Shown in pieces: positions 1 through 5,916 of a stretch of 6,722 nt of DNA. The first letter of the stretch is position 1. Every line of letters starts with the position of its first letter. The stretch comes from Chloroflexota bacterium. GTDB lineage: Bacteria > Chloroflexota > Ktedonobacteria > Ktedonobacterales > Ktedonobacteraceae. The DNA is taken from assembly GCA_005881295.1 (NCBI GenBank), contig VBHS01000374.1:1-6722 (forward strand). The letters are read 5' to 3'. Under the pieces are notes generated by a model. That model was not told where the DNA came from. It saw only the letters and a list, made by a program, of their open reading frames with translations, and searched no databases. Made by a program: the position numbers and the translations under genes.

Positions 1-752
1 ACGGTAGCCAGTGCCGGCGAGAGCTGCGGATTCATGAGGAGGATCGAGGGCGGATCCTGCGAGATATGCTGGTTCATAATAGCAAAGATATTCTCACCCT
101 CAAATGGTGTACGACCACAGAGCATTTCATACAGCATCACACCGACAGCATAAATATCAGAACCAGCCATTCCACGCTCGCCCTTGAGCTGTTCCGGTGA
201 CATGTAATCAGGCGTGCCCACCGTACCTGATAGGCCGCGCCAGGTCACGCGCCGCGCACCTTCGAGTAGAGCGATACCAAAATCAATGATTTTGATGTTG
301 CCATCCTCCTGTATCATGATGTTCTCAGGCTTAATATCACGATGGAAGATGCCTTGTTCATGGCAGTATGCCAGGGCATCACAAATTTGTAACGTGATGC
401 GGATCGCCTCGGCAATCGGCAATGGATTGGGGGCATGCTCTTCGAGTACGACGCGCAAGGTTTGCCCTTTAATATACTCCACCACCAGGTACTCTTCCGA
501 GCGCTTTTCATCAGTATTGAGCAGTTGCTGCACATGCGGGTGATGCAGGCGATTGCCTATCTCGGCTTCGCGCTTGTAGCGCTCAAAGACAGCAATATTG
601 CCAATTAAATCATCATTGGGGAATTTGAGAACGACTTCTTGCTGATTCGATACATCACGCGCTAGATACACCCGGTTCATACCCCCGTGCCCCAGCATAC
701 GAATAATTTCGTAATGATCAACCTGTGTGCCTGATGTATAGGCTATGGTCAT
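1..752 (-). CDS. Serine/threonine protein kinase, PknB-like, N-terminal part (C-terminus outside window)
   Basis: This is a eukaryotic-type Ser/Thr kinase that phosphorylates proteins from ATP, probably in signalling. The ATG at 752 opens a frame of 250 codons running off the left edge without a stop. Kinase motifs appear in order: glycine loop LGHGGMNRVY (residues 20-29), ATP lysine K43 in VVLKF, helix-C glutamate E62 in KREAE, catalytic loop HRDIKPEN (137-144, base D139), DFG (157-159) and SPE in place of APE (185-187), followed by the helix-F region SDIYAVGVMLYEM. The catalytic core is therefore complete enough to be active. What follows (PASTA, WD40, TPR or membrane segment) cannot be seen. 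The third glycine of the GxGxxG loop is Asn26, which is unusual. A GGAGAAAGG stretch about 12 bases before the ATG could be the ribosome site. The gene has the same orientation as the upstream membrane protein gene, but 223 bases and a strong hairpin separate them, so it is probably transcribed alone. Confidence 0.95.
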   Translation of the reverse strand, partial: MTIAYTSGTQVDHYEIIRMLGHGGMNRVYLARDVSNQQEVVLKFPNDDLIGNIAVFERYKREAEIGNRLHHPHVQQLLNTDEKRSEEYLVVEYIKGQTLRVVLEEHAPNPLPIAEAIRITLQICDALAYCHEQGIFHRDIKPENIMIQEDGNIKIIDFGIALLEGARRVTWRGLSGTVGTPDYMSPEQLKGERGMAGSDIYAVGVMLYEMLCGRTPFEGENIFAIMNQHISQDPPSILLMNPQLSPALAT

Positions 753-801
753 AGGCTCTGTTTGCCTTTCTCCAGTATAGACAACAGGGTCTCGCGCCAC
801 T

Positions 802-830
802 AGTATAACATACTTTCCTCTACATCAGAA
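802..830 (-). promoter_or_regulatory. Candidate sigma-70-type promoter for the kinase gene
   Basis: Read on the minus strand there is TTCTGA (830-825), a 17-base spacer and TATACT (807-802). TGT immediately precedes the hexamer, giving an extended -10 (TGnTATACT). The -10 matches TATAAT at five of six positions; the -35 matches TTGACA at only three, which an extended -10 can tolerate. Transcription would begin about 43 bases upstream of the kinase ATG. This is pattern matching only. Confidence 0.4.
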
Positions 831-908
831 AAATGCTTGCAAGAGATGAGATATTCACGTGATGGCTATATCACCGTCTTGGTGACACGTCTGGCATGCA
901 AGATCCCT

Positions 909-962
909 TCCCTCTTTTGCTGACGCGAAGTGATCGTGCACTTCGCGTCAGCAAAAGAGGGA
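909..962. terminator. Perfect 24-bp inverted repeat with 6-nt loop, terminator-like hairpin
   Basis: Arms 909-932 and 939-962 are exact reverse complements (24 bp) around the loop ATCGTG. The hairpin begins 13 bases past the stop of the membrane protein gene and lies 5' of the co-directional kinase gene. The likely job is 3'-end formation or mRNA protection for the membrane protein transcript, insulating the kinase. Neither strand has a T-run after the stem, so it is not a textbook intrinsic terminator; the outer stem itself holds CTCTTTT/AAAAGAG. It could instead be a copy of a dispersed palindromic repeat. Confidence 0.5.
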
Positions 963-975
963 TTGCCGAAGGCCA

Positions 976-1425
976 TCAGGTACGGAACGCAGCGCGCACG
1001 TTGGCGTCAGCAAAGAAGTAGACCAGGATCACAATGGGAATGATCATACCGACCGCAGCGGACCAGAAGTTGGCATGTGGTTGGGTGAAAGCCAACACAC
1101 TGTTGATCAGGCTGATAATCTCGATGATCACCGTGGCCCAGAAGGCCCAACGCTTGAGTGTCCACAATCCCCAGGCGAAGAGGAGTGAGACCAGCCCCAC
1201 TACCAGGAAAATGCCTGCCAGGACTCCTGCTATAGCACTCACAGTGGCGCCAGTGATGGCATATCCATTGACTGTCGTCCCTGCGCTATTGGCAGCCACG
1301 ATGACTGCTACAAGCGCCAGGATCCCTAAGATCAGAAAGAATATGCCCTGGATCGCTACCAGGACCGCTATAATCGAGACTCCAAGTGGACGCCTGCGAG
1401 GCGCCTCCATCGTCGCGTTTTGCAT
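976..1425 (-). CDS. Small four-helix integral membrane protein of unknown function
   Basis: A 149-residue protein of unknown function. After a short basic N-terminus (PRRRPLGV, residues 9-16) there are about four hydrophobic segments: roughly 16-45, 57-84, 93-113 and 121-138. The motif GLWTLKRWAFW (86-96) sits between helices 2 and 3, and the end is a short polar tail. The RRPLGV-first-helix layout and the GLWxLKRWA motif recur in small uncharacterised membrane proteins of Chloroflexota, Actinobacteria and archaea; I cannot assign a family with certainty. The start at 1425 was chosen because AAGGAG lies six bases upstream (AAGGAGAAGCAC-ATG). The frame stays open to a TTG at 1473, but that would add 16 residues and run through the ribosome site and a tandem repeat. 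It is divergent from the DUF503 gene and followed by a perfect hairpin. Confidence 0.75.
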   Translation of the reverse strand: MQNATMEAPRRRPLGVSIIAVLVAIQGIFFLILGILALVAVIVAANSAGTTVNGYAITGATVSAIAGVLAGIFLVVGLVSLLFAWGLWTLKRWAFWATVIIEIISLINSVLAFTQPHANFWSAAVGMIIPIVILVYFFADANVRAAFRT

Positions 1426-1447
1426 GTGCTTCTCCTTGTTCGAAATC

Positions 1448-1484
1448 TGGACAAACTTAGGAAGACTGGACAAACTAAGAAGAC
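1448..1484. repeat. Tandem ~19-bp direct repeat in the divergent intergenic region, operator-like
   Basis: Two adjacent copies: TGGACAAACTTAGGAAGAC (1448-1466) and TGGACAAACTAAGAAGAC (1467-1484). They differ by one missing T and one G/A change. The period of about 19 bases is close to two helical turns, so both copies would face the same side of the DNA, as in many direct-repeat operators. They lie about 23-60 bases upstream of the membrane protein ATG and about 33-69 bases upstream of the DUF503 ATG, so one regulator could act on either gene. A chance tandem duplication is the alternative. Confidence 0.5.
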
Positions 1485-1516
1485 TGCATCTCAGAAAAGG
1501 AGACTATACTCGCCCC

Positions 1517-1807
1517 ATGATAATAGGAGTAAGTCAAATTACGTTACATTTGCCGGATAGTCAATCGTTAAAAGATAAACGGCAGATCATTAAATCTGTT
1601 ATGGCCAGGATTCGTAACCGCTTTGAAGTGGCGATTGCCGAAGTCGAGGAGCAGAATCTCTGGCAAATAGCCGTTCTTGGCGTGAGCTGCGTGAGTAATA
1701 GTAGGCAGCACGCAGAAGAAATTTTGGGGCAGGTACGCCGTTATATAGAAGAGACGCGCCCGGATATTATCGTTAGTAATGTTGAAAATGAGCTTATCAG
1801 CTGGTAA
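1517..1807 (+). CDS. DUF503 (YlxP-like) family protein
   Basis: A 96-residue protein matching the DUF503 family, small cytoplasmic alpha/beta proteins without an established biochemical role; in some Gram-positive bacteria the family (YlxP) is encoded near ribosome-maturation genes. Family signatures are the N-terminal strand MIIGVSQITLHLP (1-13), SLKDKRQIIKSV (17-28), RFEVAIAEVEEQNLWQIAVLGV (35-56, cited here by positions and ends) and the C-terminal helix followed by a short acidic end. The ATG at 1517 matches the usual start of the family. The frame is open far upstream (to 1034) only because it lies opposite the membrane protein gene. An AAAAGGAG lies 14 bases before the ATG, too far for an ideal ribosome site, while a TATACT at 1505-1510 is so close that a transcript from it would be nearly leaderless. 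It is the first gene of the plus-strand run, with only seven bases to the next start. Confidence 0.88.
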   Translation: MIIGVSQITLHLPDSQSLKDKRQIIKSVMARIRNRFEVAIAEVEEQNLWQIAVLGVSCVSNSRQHAEEILGQVRRYIEETRPDIIVSNVENELISW

Positions 1808-1814
1808 AAAAAAT

Positions 1815-2451
1815 ATGTCGTTATCACAAATAAAAGCTACGTCACAACACCATTCGCCGGAAGCAGCCTACGTACTCGGGGTTCGGGTTGATCGCCTCTC
1901 ACAGCGCCAGGCTCTCGACAGCATCGAGCAGATCATCGCACAGTGGCGAGCCAGTGACCGTGCGCAGGTATGCCAACAGATCGTGACTGTCAACCCAGAG
2001 TTTGTCATGGAGGCACAGCACAATAAGGACTTTCGTACAGCGATCGATGCAGCAGCGCTCATTGTTGCCGATGGCGTGGGAGTTGTCTGGGCGACGCGCT
2101 ATTTAGGGCGACCTGTGCCTGAGCGCGTGACGGGTACCGACCTGCTGCCAGAATTAGCACAGCGCTGTGCCGCTACCGGCTATCGTCTCTACCTGCTCGG
2201 TGCCGCGCCAGGGATTGCGGAAGCTGCGGGCGCGCGTTTGCAAGAGTTAGCCCCTGGGCTGGTAATCGCGGGTACGTATGCCGGTTCGCCTGCACCCAAC
2301 GAAGAAGAAGAAGCCGGTATTTCTGCGCAAGTTGGGCCTGGAATGGCTCTACCGGCTCTATCGTGAACCCTGGCGCTGGCGGCGTATGCTGGCTTTGCCT
2401 CGCTTTGCAATGCGAGTGATTTTGAGGGGACGCAAGAATCATGACGCTTGA
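1815..2451 (+). pseudogene. WecG/TagA/CpsF-family glycosyltransferase, disrupted by internal deletion and frame change
   Basis: Intact members transfer a UDP-activated sugar (for example ManNAc or ManNAcA) to an undecaprenyl-linked intermediate in surface-glycan assembly. The N-terminal part is convincing: TVNPEF (58-63), VADGVGVVWATRYLG (84-98), PERVTGTDLL (102-111) and YRLYLLGAAPG. T58, N60, D86 and R104 have the spacing of T37, N39, D65 and R83 of the Thermoanaerobacter TagA active site, as I recall it. Near 2301-2316, in a GAA repeat (NEEEE), homology stops and the frame runs to a TGA at 2364-2366. The family's C-terminal tail (KPVFLRKLGLEWLYRL, then YREPWRWRRML) appears in a different frame from about 2311, ending at the TGA 2449-2451. 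About 60 residues that should hold the GxPKQE sugar-binding segment are absent. The original gene would have overlapped the next gene by 11 bases. The start at 1815 follows the DUF503 stop by seven bases with only a weak ribosome site. A sequencing or assembly error is the alternative to a genuine pseudogene. Confidence 0.85.
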
Positions 2452-3466
2452 CCTATCGCTACCTGGTCTCACCAGTTCGCGTTTCCGTTCGCTCATCAGC
2501 GATTTCAGTGGCAAGCGTGTCCTCGTCATTGGTGACATGGTAGCCGATGAATACCTGATCGGCAGACCTACCCGCATCGCCCGTGAAGCTCCTGTCTTGA
2601 TCCTGGAATTGAGTGAGGAACGTATTGTACCAGGAGGAGCGACCAATGTAGCCGTCAATGCTTGCACTTTAGGCGCAGAAGTGTTCCTGGCGGGCGTCGT
2701 AGGCGATGATATTCCTGGCCAAAGTTTGCGCCGTGCCATCAGCGAACTGGGCATGCACCAGGAGGGTCTTGTCACTGATTCCTCTCGCCCCACTTCAACA
2801 AAGACGCGCATTGTGGCGGGAAGCTCTCAGATCGTCCAGCAACACATCGTGCGTATCGACCGCGTGGACACCTCCGAGGTTGGTGAGCCAAGCAAAGGAC
2901 AGATTCTCGACTACATACGCGATGTCTTGCCCTCTATGGATGCGGTTATCATGTCGGATTATGAGAATGGCATGATCAGTCCTGATATTATCAACCTCAG
3001 TATCCCAATGGCGCGTGAGTTGCATAAGATTGTCGTGGTGGATTCACACGGCTCGCTTTCCCGCTTCCAGGGAGTGACCGCGCTGACCCCGAATCAGCCA
3101 GAGGCGGAACTCTCGTTGGGTATGACCATCAAAACACAGGCTGATCTGCACGAAGCGGGGCGCCGGCTGCTTGAGGGTAACCACGCGCAGGGCGTGCTGG
3201 TTACGCGCGGTGCTGAGGGGATGAGCCTCTTTGAAGCTGACAAGGTCCCGCTGCACCTGCCTATCCACCAGCTCGATCACGCGAGCGAGATCGTAGATAC
3301 GAATGGGGCGGGCGATACCGTTGCCGCTACCTTTACCGTTGCCTTGACCACTGGCGCCAGTATGGCGGAGGCGGCCTATATCGCCAACGTCGCGGCTGCC
3401 CTGGTGGTTCGCCGGTTGGGCTGCGCCAGTAACACACCGGAAGAATTGATGAGCGCAATCGTATGA
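2441..3466 (+). CDS. rfaE1: PfkB-family kinase, D-glycero-beta-D-manno-heptose-7-phosphate kinase type (RfaE domain I)
   Basis: A 341-residue cytoplasmic sugar kinase matching the N-terminal half of E. coli HldE, which phosphorylates heptose 7-phosphate at C1 using ATP. Visible motifs are VLVIGDMVADEY (27-38), GGATNVAVN with the first ribokinase glycine pair (65-73), AGVVGDD, the substrate-region segment QQHIVRIDR, MSDYENG (D173), LTPNQPEAE (215-223), and the ATP/anion-hole motif DTNGAGD (286-292) with presumed catalytic base D292, then the late helix NVAAALVVRRLG. All key kinase residues are present. A GAGGGGA ribosome site lies about ten bases before the ATG at 2441. The stop overlaps the next start as ATGA, implying translational coupling to the nucleotidyltransferase. 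The pairing argues for heptose over another PfkB substrate, but exact specificity (beta for ADP, alpha for GDP routes) is not proven from sequence. Confidence 0.9.
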   Translation: MTLDLSLPGLTSSRFRSLISDFSGKRVLVIGDMVADEYLIGRPTRIAREAPVLILELSEERIVPGGATNVAVNACTLGAEVFLAGVVGDDIPGQSLRRAISELGMHQEGLVTDSSRPTSTKTRIVAGSSQIVQQHIVRIDRVDTSEVGEPSKGQILDYIRDVLPSMDAVIMSDYENGMISPDIINLSIPMARELHKIVVVDSHGSLSRFQGVTALTPNQPEAELSLGMTIKTQADLHEAGRRLLEGNHAQGVLVTRGAEGMSLFEADKVPLHLPIHQLDHASEIVDTNGAGDTVAATFTVALTTGASMAEAAYIANVAAALVVRRLGCASNTPEELMSAIV

Positions 3467-3996
3467 GCAACCTGTTACACGAAACTGAACAGAAGATACT
3501 TGATCGCGAAGAGCTGGCCAGAGTGGTAGAATACCGGCAGCAGTCGGGAGAGCATGGCGTCTTCACCAATGGCTGTTTTGACCTGCTGCACCTGGGGCAT
3601 GTACGCTATTTACAGCAAGCCAGGACGCAGGGCGATTTCCTGATCCTGGGACTCAACAACGATGCCGGGGTTCGCGTCCTGAAAGGCGTGGGCAGGCCGC
3701 TGGTGCCGGAGAAAGAGCGGGCTGAAATCCTGGCTGCGCTCAGTTGTGTTGATTACATAACAATCTTCGCTGAGCCGACCGCTGGTTCGCTTGTACGCCT
3801 GCTACAGCCAGCGATCTATGTCAAGGGCGGTGATTACGCGAACGTGACCAGTGACCAGCCTGATACCGGCCGTTTACCAGAGGCAAAGGTCGTCCAGGAA
3901 TACGGTGGTAGCGTGCGTTTAATCCCATATCTGCCACATCATTCGACAACCGAATTGATCGCGGCCATTAAAAAGCTTCCCGAGCGATCTTCATAA
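3463..3996 (+). CDS. rfaE2: Heptose 1-phosphate nucleotidyltransferase (RfaE domain II)
   Basis: A 177-residue cytidylyltransferase-like protein matching the C-terminal half of HldE. It would join heptose 1-phosphate to a nucleotide (ADP in the E. coli route), releasing pyrophosphate. Motifs: TNGCFDLLHLGHVRYL (35-50) with the nucleotide-binding HxGH at 43-46, GLNNDAGVRVLKG, RPLVPEKERAEILAAL, the substrate-side KGGDY (121-125), and HSTTEL (160-165), the counterpart of the STT phosphate-binding motif. The first 30 residues form a helical leader, as in standalone members of about 160 residues. The start overlaps the kinase stop by four bases (ATGA), so the pair is a split form of the bifunctional HldE. 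No isomerase (GmhA), phosphatase (GmhB) or epimerase (HldD) is present here; they would have to be elsewhere. Confidence 0.9.
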   Translation: MSNLLHETEQKILDREELARVVEYRQQSGEHGVFTNGCFDLLHLGHVRYLQQARTQGDFLILGLNNDAGVRVLKGVGRPLVPEKERAEILAALSCVDYITIFAEPTAGSLVRLLQPAIYVKGGDYANVTSDQPDTGRLPEAKVVQEYGGSVRLIPYLPHHSTTELIAAIKKLPERSS

Positions 3997-4082
3997 GATC
4001 GAAATAGTGGGCGATTGCGTTCAGCGCGTGCTTTCCATGTTCTAGCTCCAGTAACGCCGTCGTCCGGGAGACCATAATATTC

Positions 4083-5819
4083 ATGGCAAAAGACTCTATT
4101 GAAGAATCAAAAACTGGTATGGAAGCGGTTCCCGTCGTAAATGCTGGCACCGCTGGAACGACACCGGAATTATCAGCCATACCTTTGGGAGAAAGCGCTG
4201 CGGGAGAGACGCTCCCTGGCGAGCGGCAGCACATCGTCAAGTCAGCTACGCTCGTCATGCTCGGGAACCTGGGCAGTAGTGTGATGGGAATGGTGCGGCA
4301 GCAGGTAGTGGCTTCGTTTGGGCAGGGCATCGCCAGCCCTTTTCTATCCGCCATCACCCCTGCCCAGACCTTCAACGATTTCCTGATCAATGGTTCAATC
4401 AATGGAGCCTTAGTGCCGACATTTAACGACTATGCCGAGCCTGAAAAGCGAGAGCAACTGCGCCGCCTGGTCTTCACGATCGTGAATCTTGTCTTTCTCA
4501 TCATGTTAGTGTCGGCTATTGTCTTTCTCTTCATCGCCCCCTGGTTTATCAATAATATACAGGTGCCCGGCTATACTCCACAGGAGAAACTACTCACCAC
4601 GCAGTTCGCGCGCATCATCTTTTTCTCGCTGCTCGCGCTGGGGCCATTCGCGGTCCTGCAGGCCGCTCTCTTTGCGCGTAAAGAATTTGGCTGGCCGGCC
4701 GTTGCCACCGCCGCGTATCATATCGGTATCATTATTGGAGCCATCGTTGGTGCGCTCGTTGGCAATCATTACCTGGGGCAATATGGGTTAGCCTTTGGGG
4801 TATTGCTGGGCGCGGCCGGCGAAATCGCTCTACTGCTGCCAGGATTGCGCAACCAGCGACTGCGTTACATGTTTGTGCTCGATCTAAAGCAGCCAGCGTT
4901 GCGTCGCATCCTGAATCTCTACAAGTGGATTGCGCTCAGTTTTCTGGTCAGCGCCTTTTTTATCATTCTGGATCAAAGCCTCGCCACGAGGACTCCCGGT
5001 GCTGGCAGCGATCCAGGCGCGGCCAACTATCTAGCTATGCGCCTCTCTACCACGCTGATCCAGTTTCCAGCAGGGTTAGTTGCCACTGCCCTATCGGTAG
5101 CTGTGTTGCCGACGCTGACAGAGCACGCCAGGGCAATAGACAATGAACGCTTCAAGAAGACGCTGCTGCTTGGTTTCCGCCTTGGCCTGCTCCTGATGAT
5201 TCCCGCCGCCGCCGGCCTCATGGTGTTAGGTTTGCCGATTGTATCCCTGCTCTATCAACACGGCAGATTCACTGCCCACAATGCACAGCTCACATCGCTT
5301 GCGCTGGCACTTTACGCATTCCAGTTGCCCTTTGTGGCGATCGATCAGCTCTTGCTCTCGGCGTTTTACGCTCGAAAAAATACCATTACCCCGGTCATCG
5401 TTGGCTTTGTCTGCTACGGTAGCTATCTCGCCGTCGCTCTGCCCTTCTGGCAGACCGTCGGAATGCCAGCGCTCGTCGTCGCCAACACAGTGCAGAACTC
5501 GCTCCACGCCGTTATCCTACTGGTATTGTTGCGCATGACAATAGGCCCTCTACGCCTGCGCGAGATCGTATCGGCATTCTTAAAAATCAGCGCGGCAACC
5601 ATTGCTATGGTTGCCGTTGCCTGGGGTTTACAGGTGCTATTTGGCCATATAAGGCTCTTCTCGCTCAATCATTTGACTGGCCAGTTTCTAACTGTATTGG
5701 TGTCTGGACTCATCGCTGTGGGGGTCTACGTCAGCGGCGTGTTGCTGCTACGTGTAGAAGAGGTTGGCATGATGAAAGGGATAGTAATGGCGAAGCTTGG
5801 GAGGCGGAGCACTCTGTAG
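4083..5819 (+). CDS. murJ: MurJ/MviN-family lipid-linked oligosaccharide flippase
   Basis: A 578-residue polytopic inner-membrane protein of the MOP superfamily, mouse-virulence factor branch. MurJ proteins move lipid II across the cytoplasmic membrane for peptidoglycan synthesis; relatives flip other polyprenyl-linked glycans. Residues 1-50 are hydrophilic and low-complexity, then about fourteen hydrophobic helices follow. Family features are MGMVRQQVVASFG (68-80, R72 at the place of E. coli R24), the TM2 region TFNDFLINGSINGALVPTF, the TM8-9 block LDQSLATR (296-303) to RLSTTLIQFPAGL, AVLPTLTEHA, and ALYAFQLPFVAIDQLLLSAF before FYARKNTITP. The TM2 region lacks the RR preceding the EGAF-type motif of proteobacterial MurJ. 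The ATG at 4083 is the first start in frame after a stop at 4005; GGGAG lies 12 bases upstream, so initiation may be modest. It follows rfaE2 by 86 bases on the same strand, so a role in exporting a cluster-specific glycan is possible besides lipid II. Confidence 0.88.
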   Translation: MAKDSIEESKTGMEAVPVVNAGTAGTTPELSAIPLGESAAGETLPGERQHIVKSATLVMLGNLGSSVMGMVRQQVVASFGQGIASPFLSAITPAQTFNDFLINGSINGALVPTFNDYAEPEKREQLRRLVFTIVNLVFLIMLVSAIVFLFIAPWFINNIQVPGYTPQEKLLTTQFARIIFFSLLALGPFAVLQAALFARKEFGWPAVATAAYHIGIIIGAIVGALVGNHYLGQYGLAFGVLLGAAGEIALLLPGLRNQRLRYMFVLDLKQPALRRILNLYKWIALSFLVSAFFIILDQSLATRTPGAGSDPGAANYLAMRLSTTLIQFPAGLVATALSVAVLPTLTEHARAIDNERFKKTLLLGFRLGLLLMIPAAAGLMVLGLPIVSLLYQHGRFTAHNAQLTSLALALYAFQLPFVAIDQLLLSAFYARKNTITPVIVGFVCYGSYLAVALPFWQTVGMPALVVANTVQNSLHAVILLVLLRMTIGPLRLREIVSAFLKISAATIAMVAVAWGLQVLFGHIRLFSLNHLTGQFLTVLVSGLIAVGVYVSGVLLLRVEEVGMMKGIVMAKLGRRSTL

Positions 5820-5916
5820 GGGCGCAATTCATTTAACTCCTGCTTGGAAGTATGGTCGCCTTGCTTCATCTCACAATCGGCTTCCAAAGTTGATGGTTAG
5901 CCATCTAAGAGTTTTG

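Noticed and set aside
854..893. Nested short inverted repeats around the CACGTG and TCACC...GGTGA motifs upstream of the kinase
   Set aside because: Arms of only five bases with no consistent structure; expected by chance at this length.
1426..1473. TTG start adding 16 residues to the membrane protein
   Set aside because: It would make the AAGGAG ribosome site and one repeat copy coding; the ATG at 1425 has ideal spacing to that site.
1034..1516. Long in-frame 5' extension of the DUF503 frame
   Set aside because: It is the reverse-strand shadow of the membrane protein gene; the residues before 1517 show no family similarity, and DUF503 proteins normally start at the MIIGV strand.
1779..1814. 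Earlier start of the glycosyltransferase overlapping DUF503
   Set aside because: The extra residues MLKMSLSAGKKN lie mostly in the DUF503 coding end and have no ribosome site; ATG 1815 fits better, though its own site is weak.
2311..2451. Programmed ribosomal frameshifting to join the two glycosyltransferase parts
   Set aside because: Joining the frames would still leave out about 60 residues of the fold, so a deletion is the better explanation.
2173..2811. 212-codon reverse-strand open frame opposite the glycosyltransferase and kinase
   Set aside because: The plus strand carries clear family motifs throughout; the reverse product is low in hydrophobic pattern and resembles no known protein.
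3985..4001. Small hairpin CGATCTT-CAT-AAGATCG over the rfaE2 stop codon
   Set aside because: Seven base pairs with a 3-base loop and no T-run; too weak to call a terminator, and murJ continues on the same strand.
3968..4402. Reverse-strand open frame across rfaE2 end and murJ start
   Set aside because: It lies opposite the well-supported murJ start, has no recognisable domain, and reads as a shadow.
5844..5916. Terminator between convergent murJ and TIR genes
   Set aside because: GATGGTTAGCCATC (5892-5905) followed by a TTTT-containing stretch, and TTGGAAG/CTTCCAA (5844-5887), are short or widely spaced stems; termination is expected here but neither structure is convincing.
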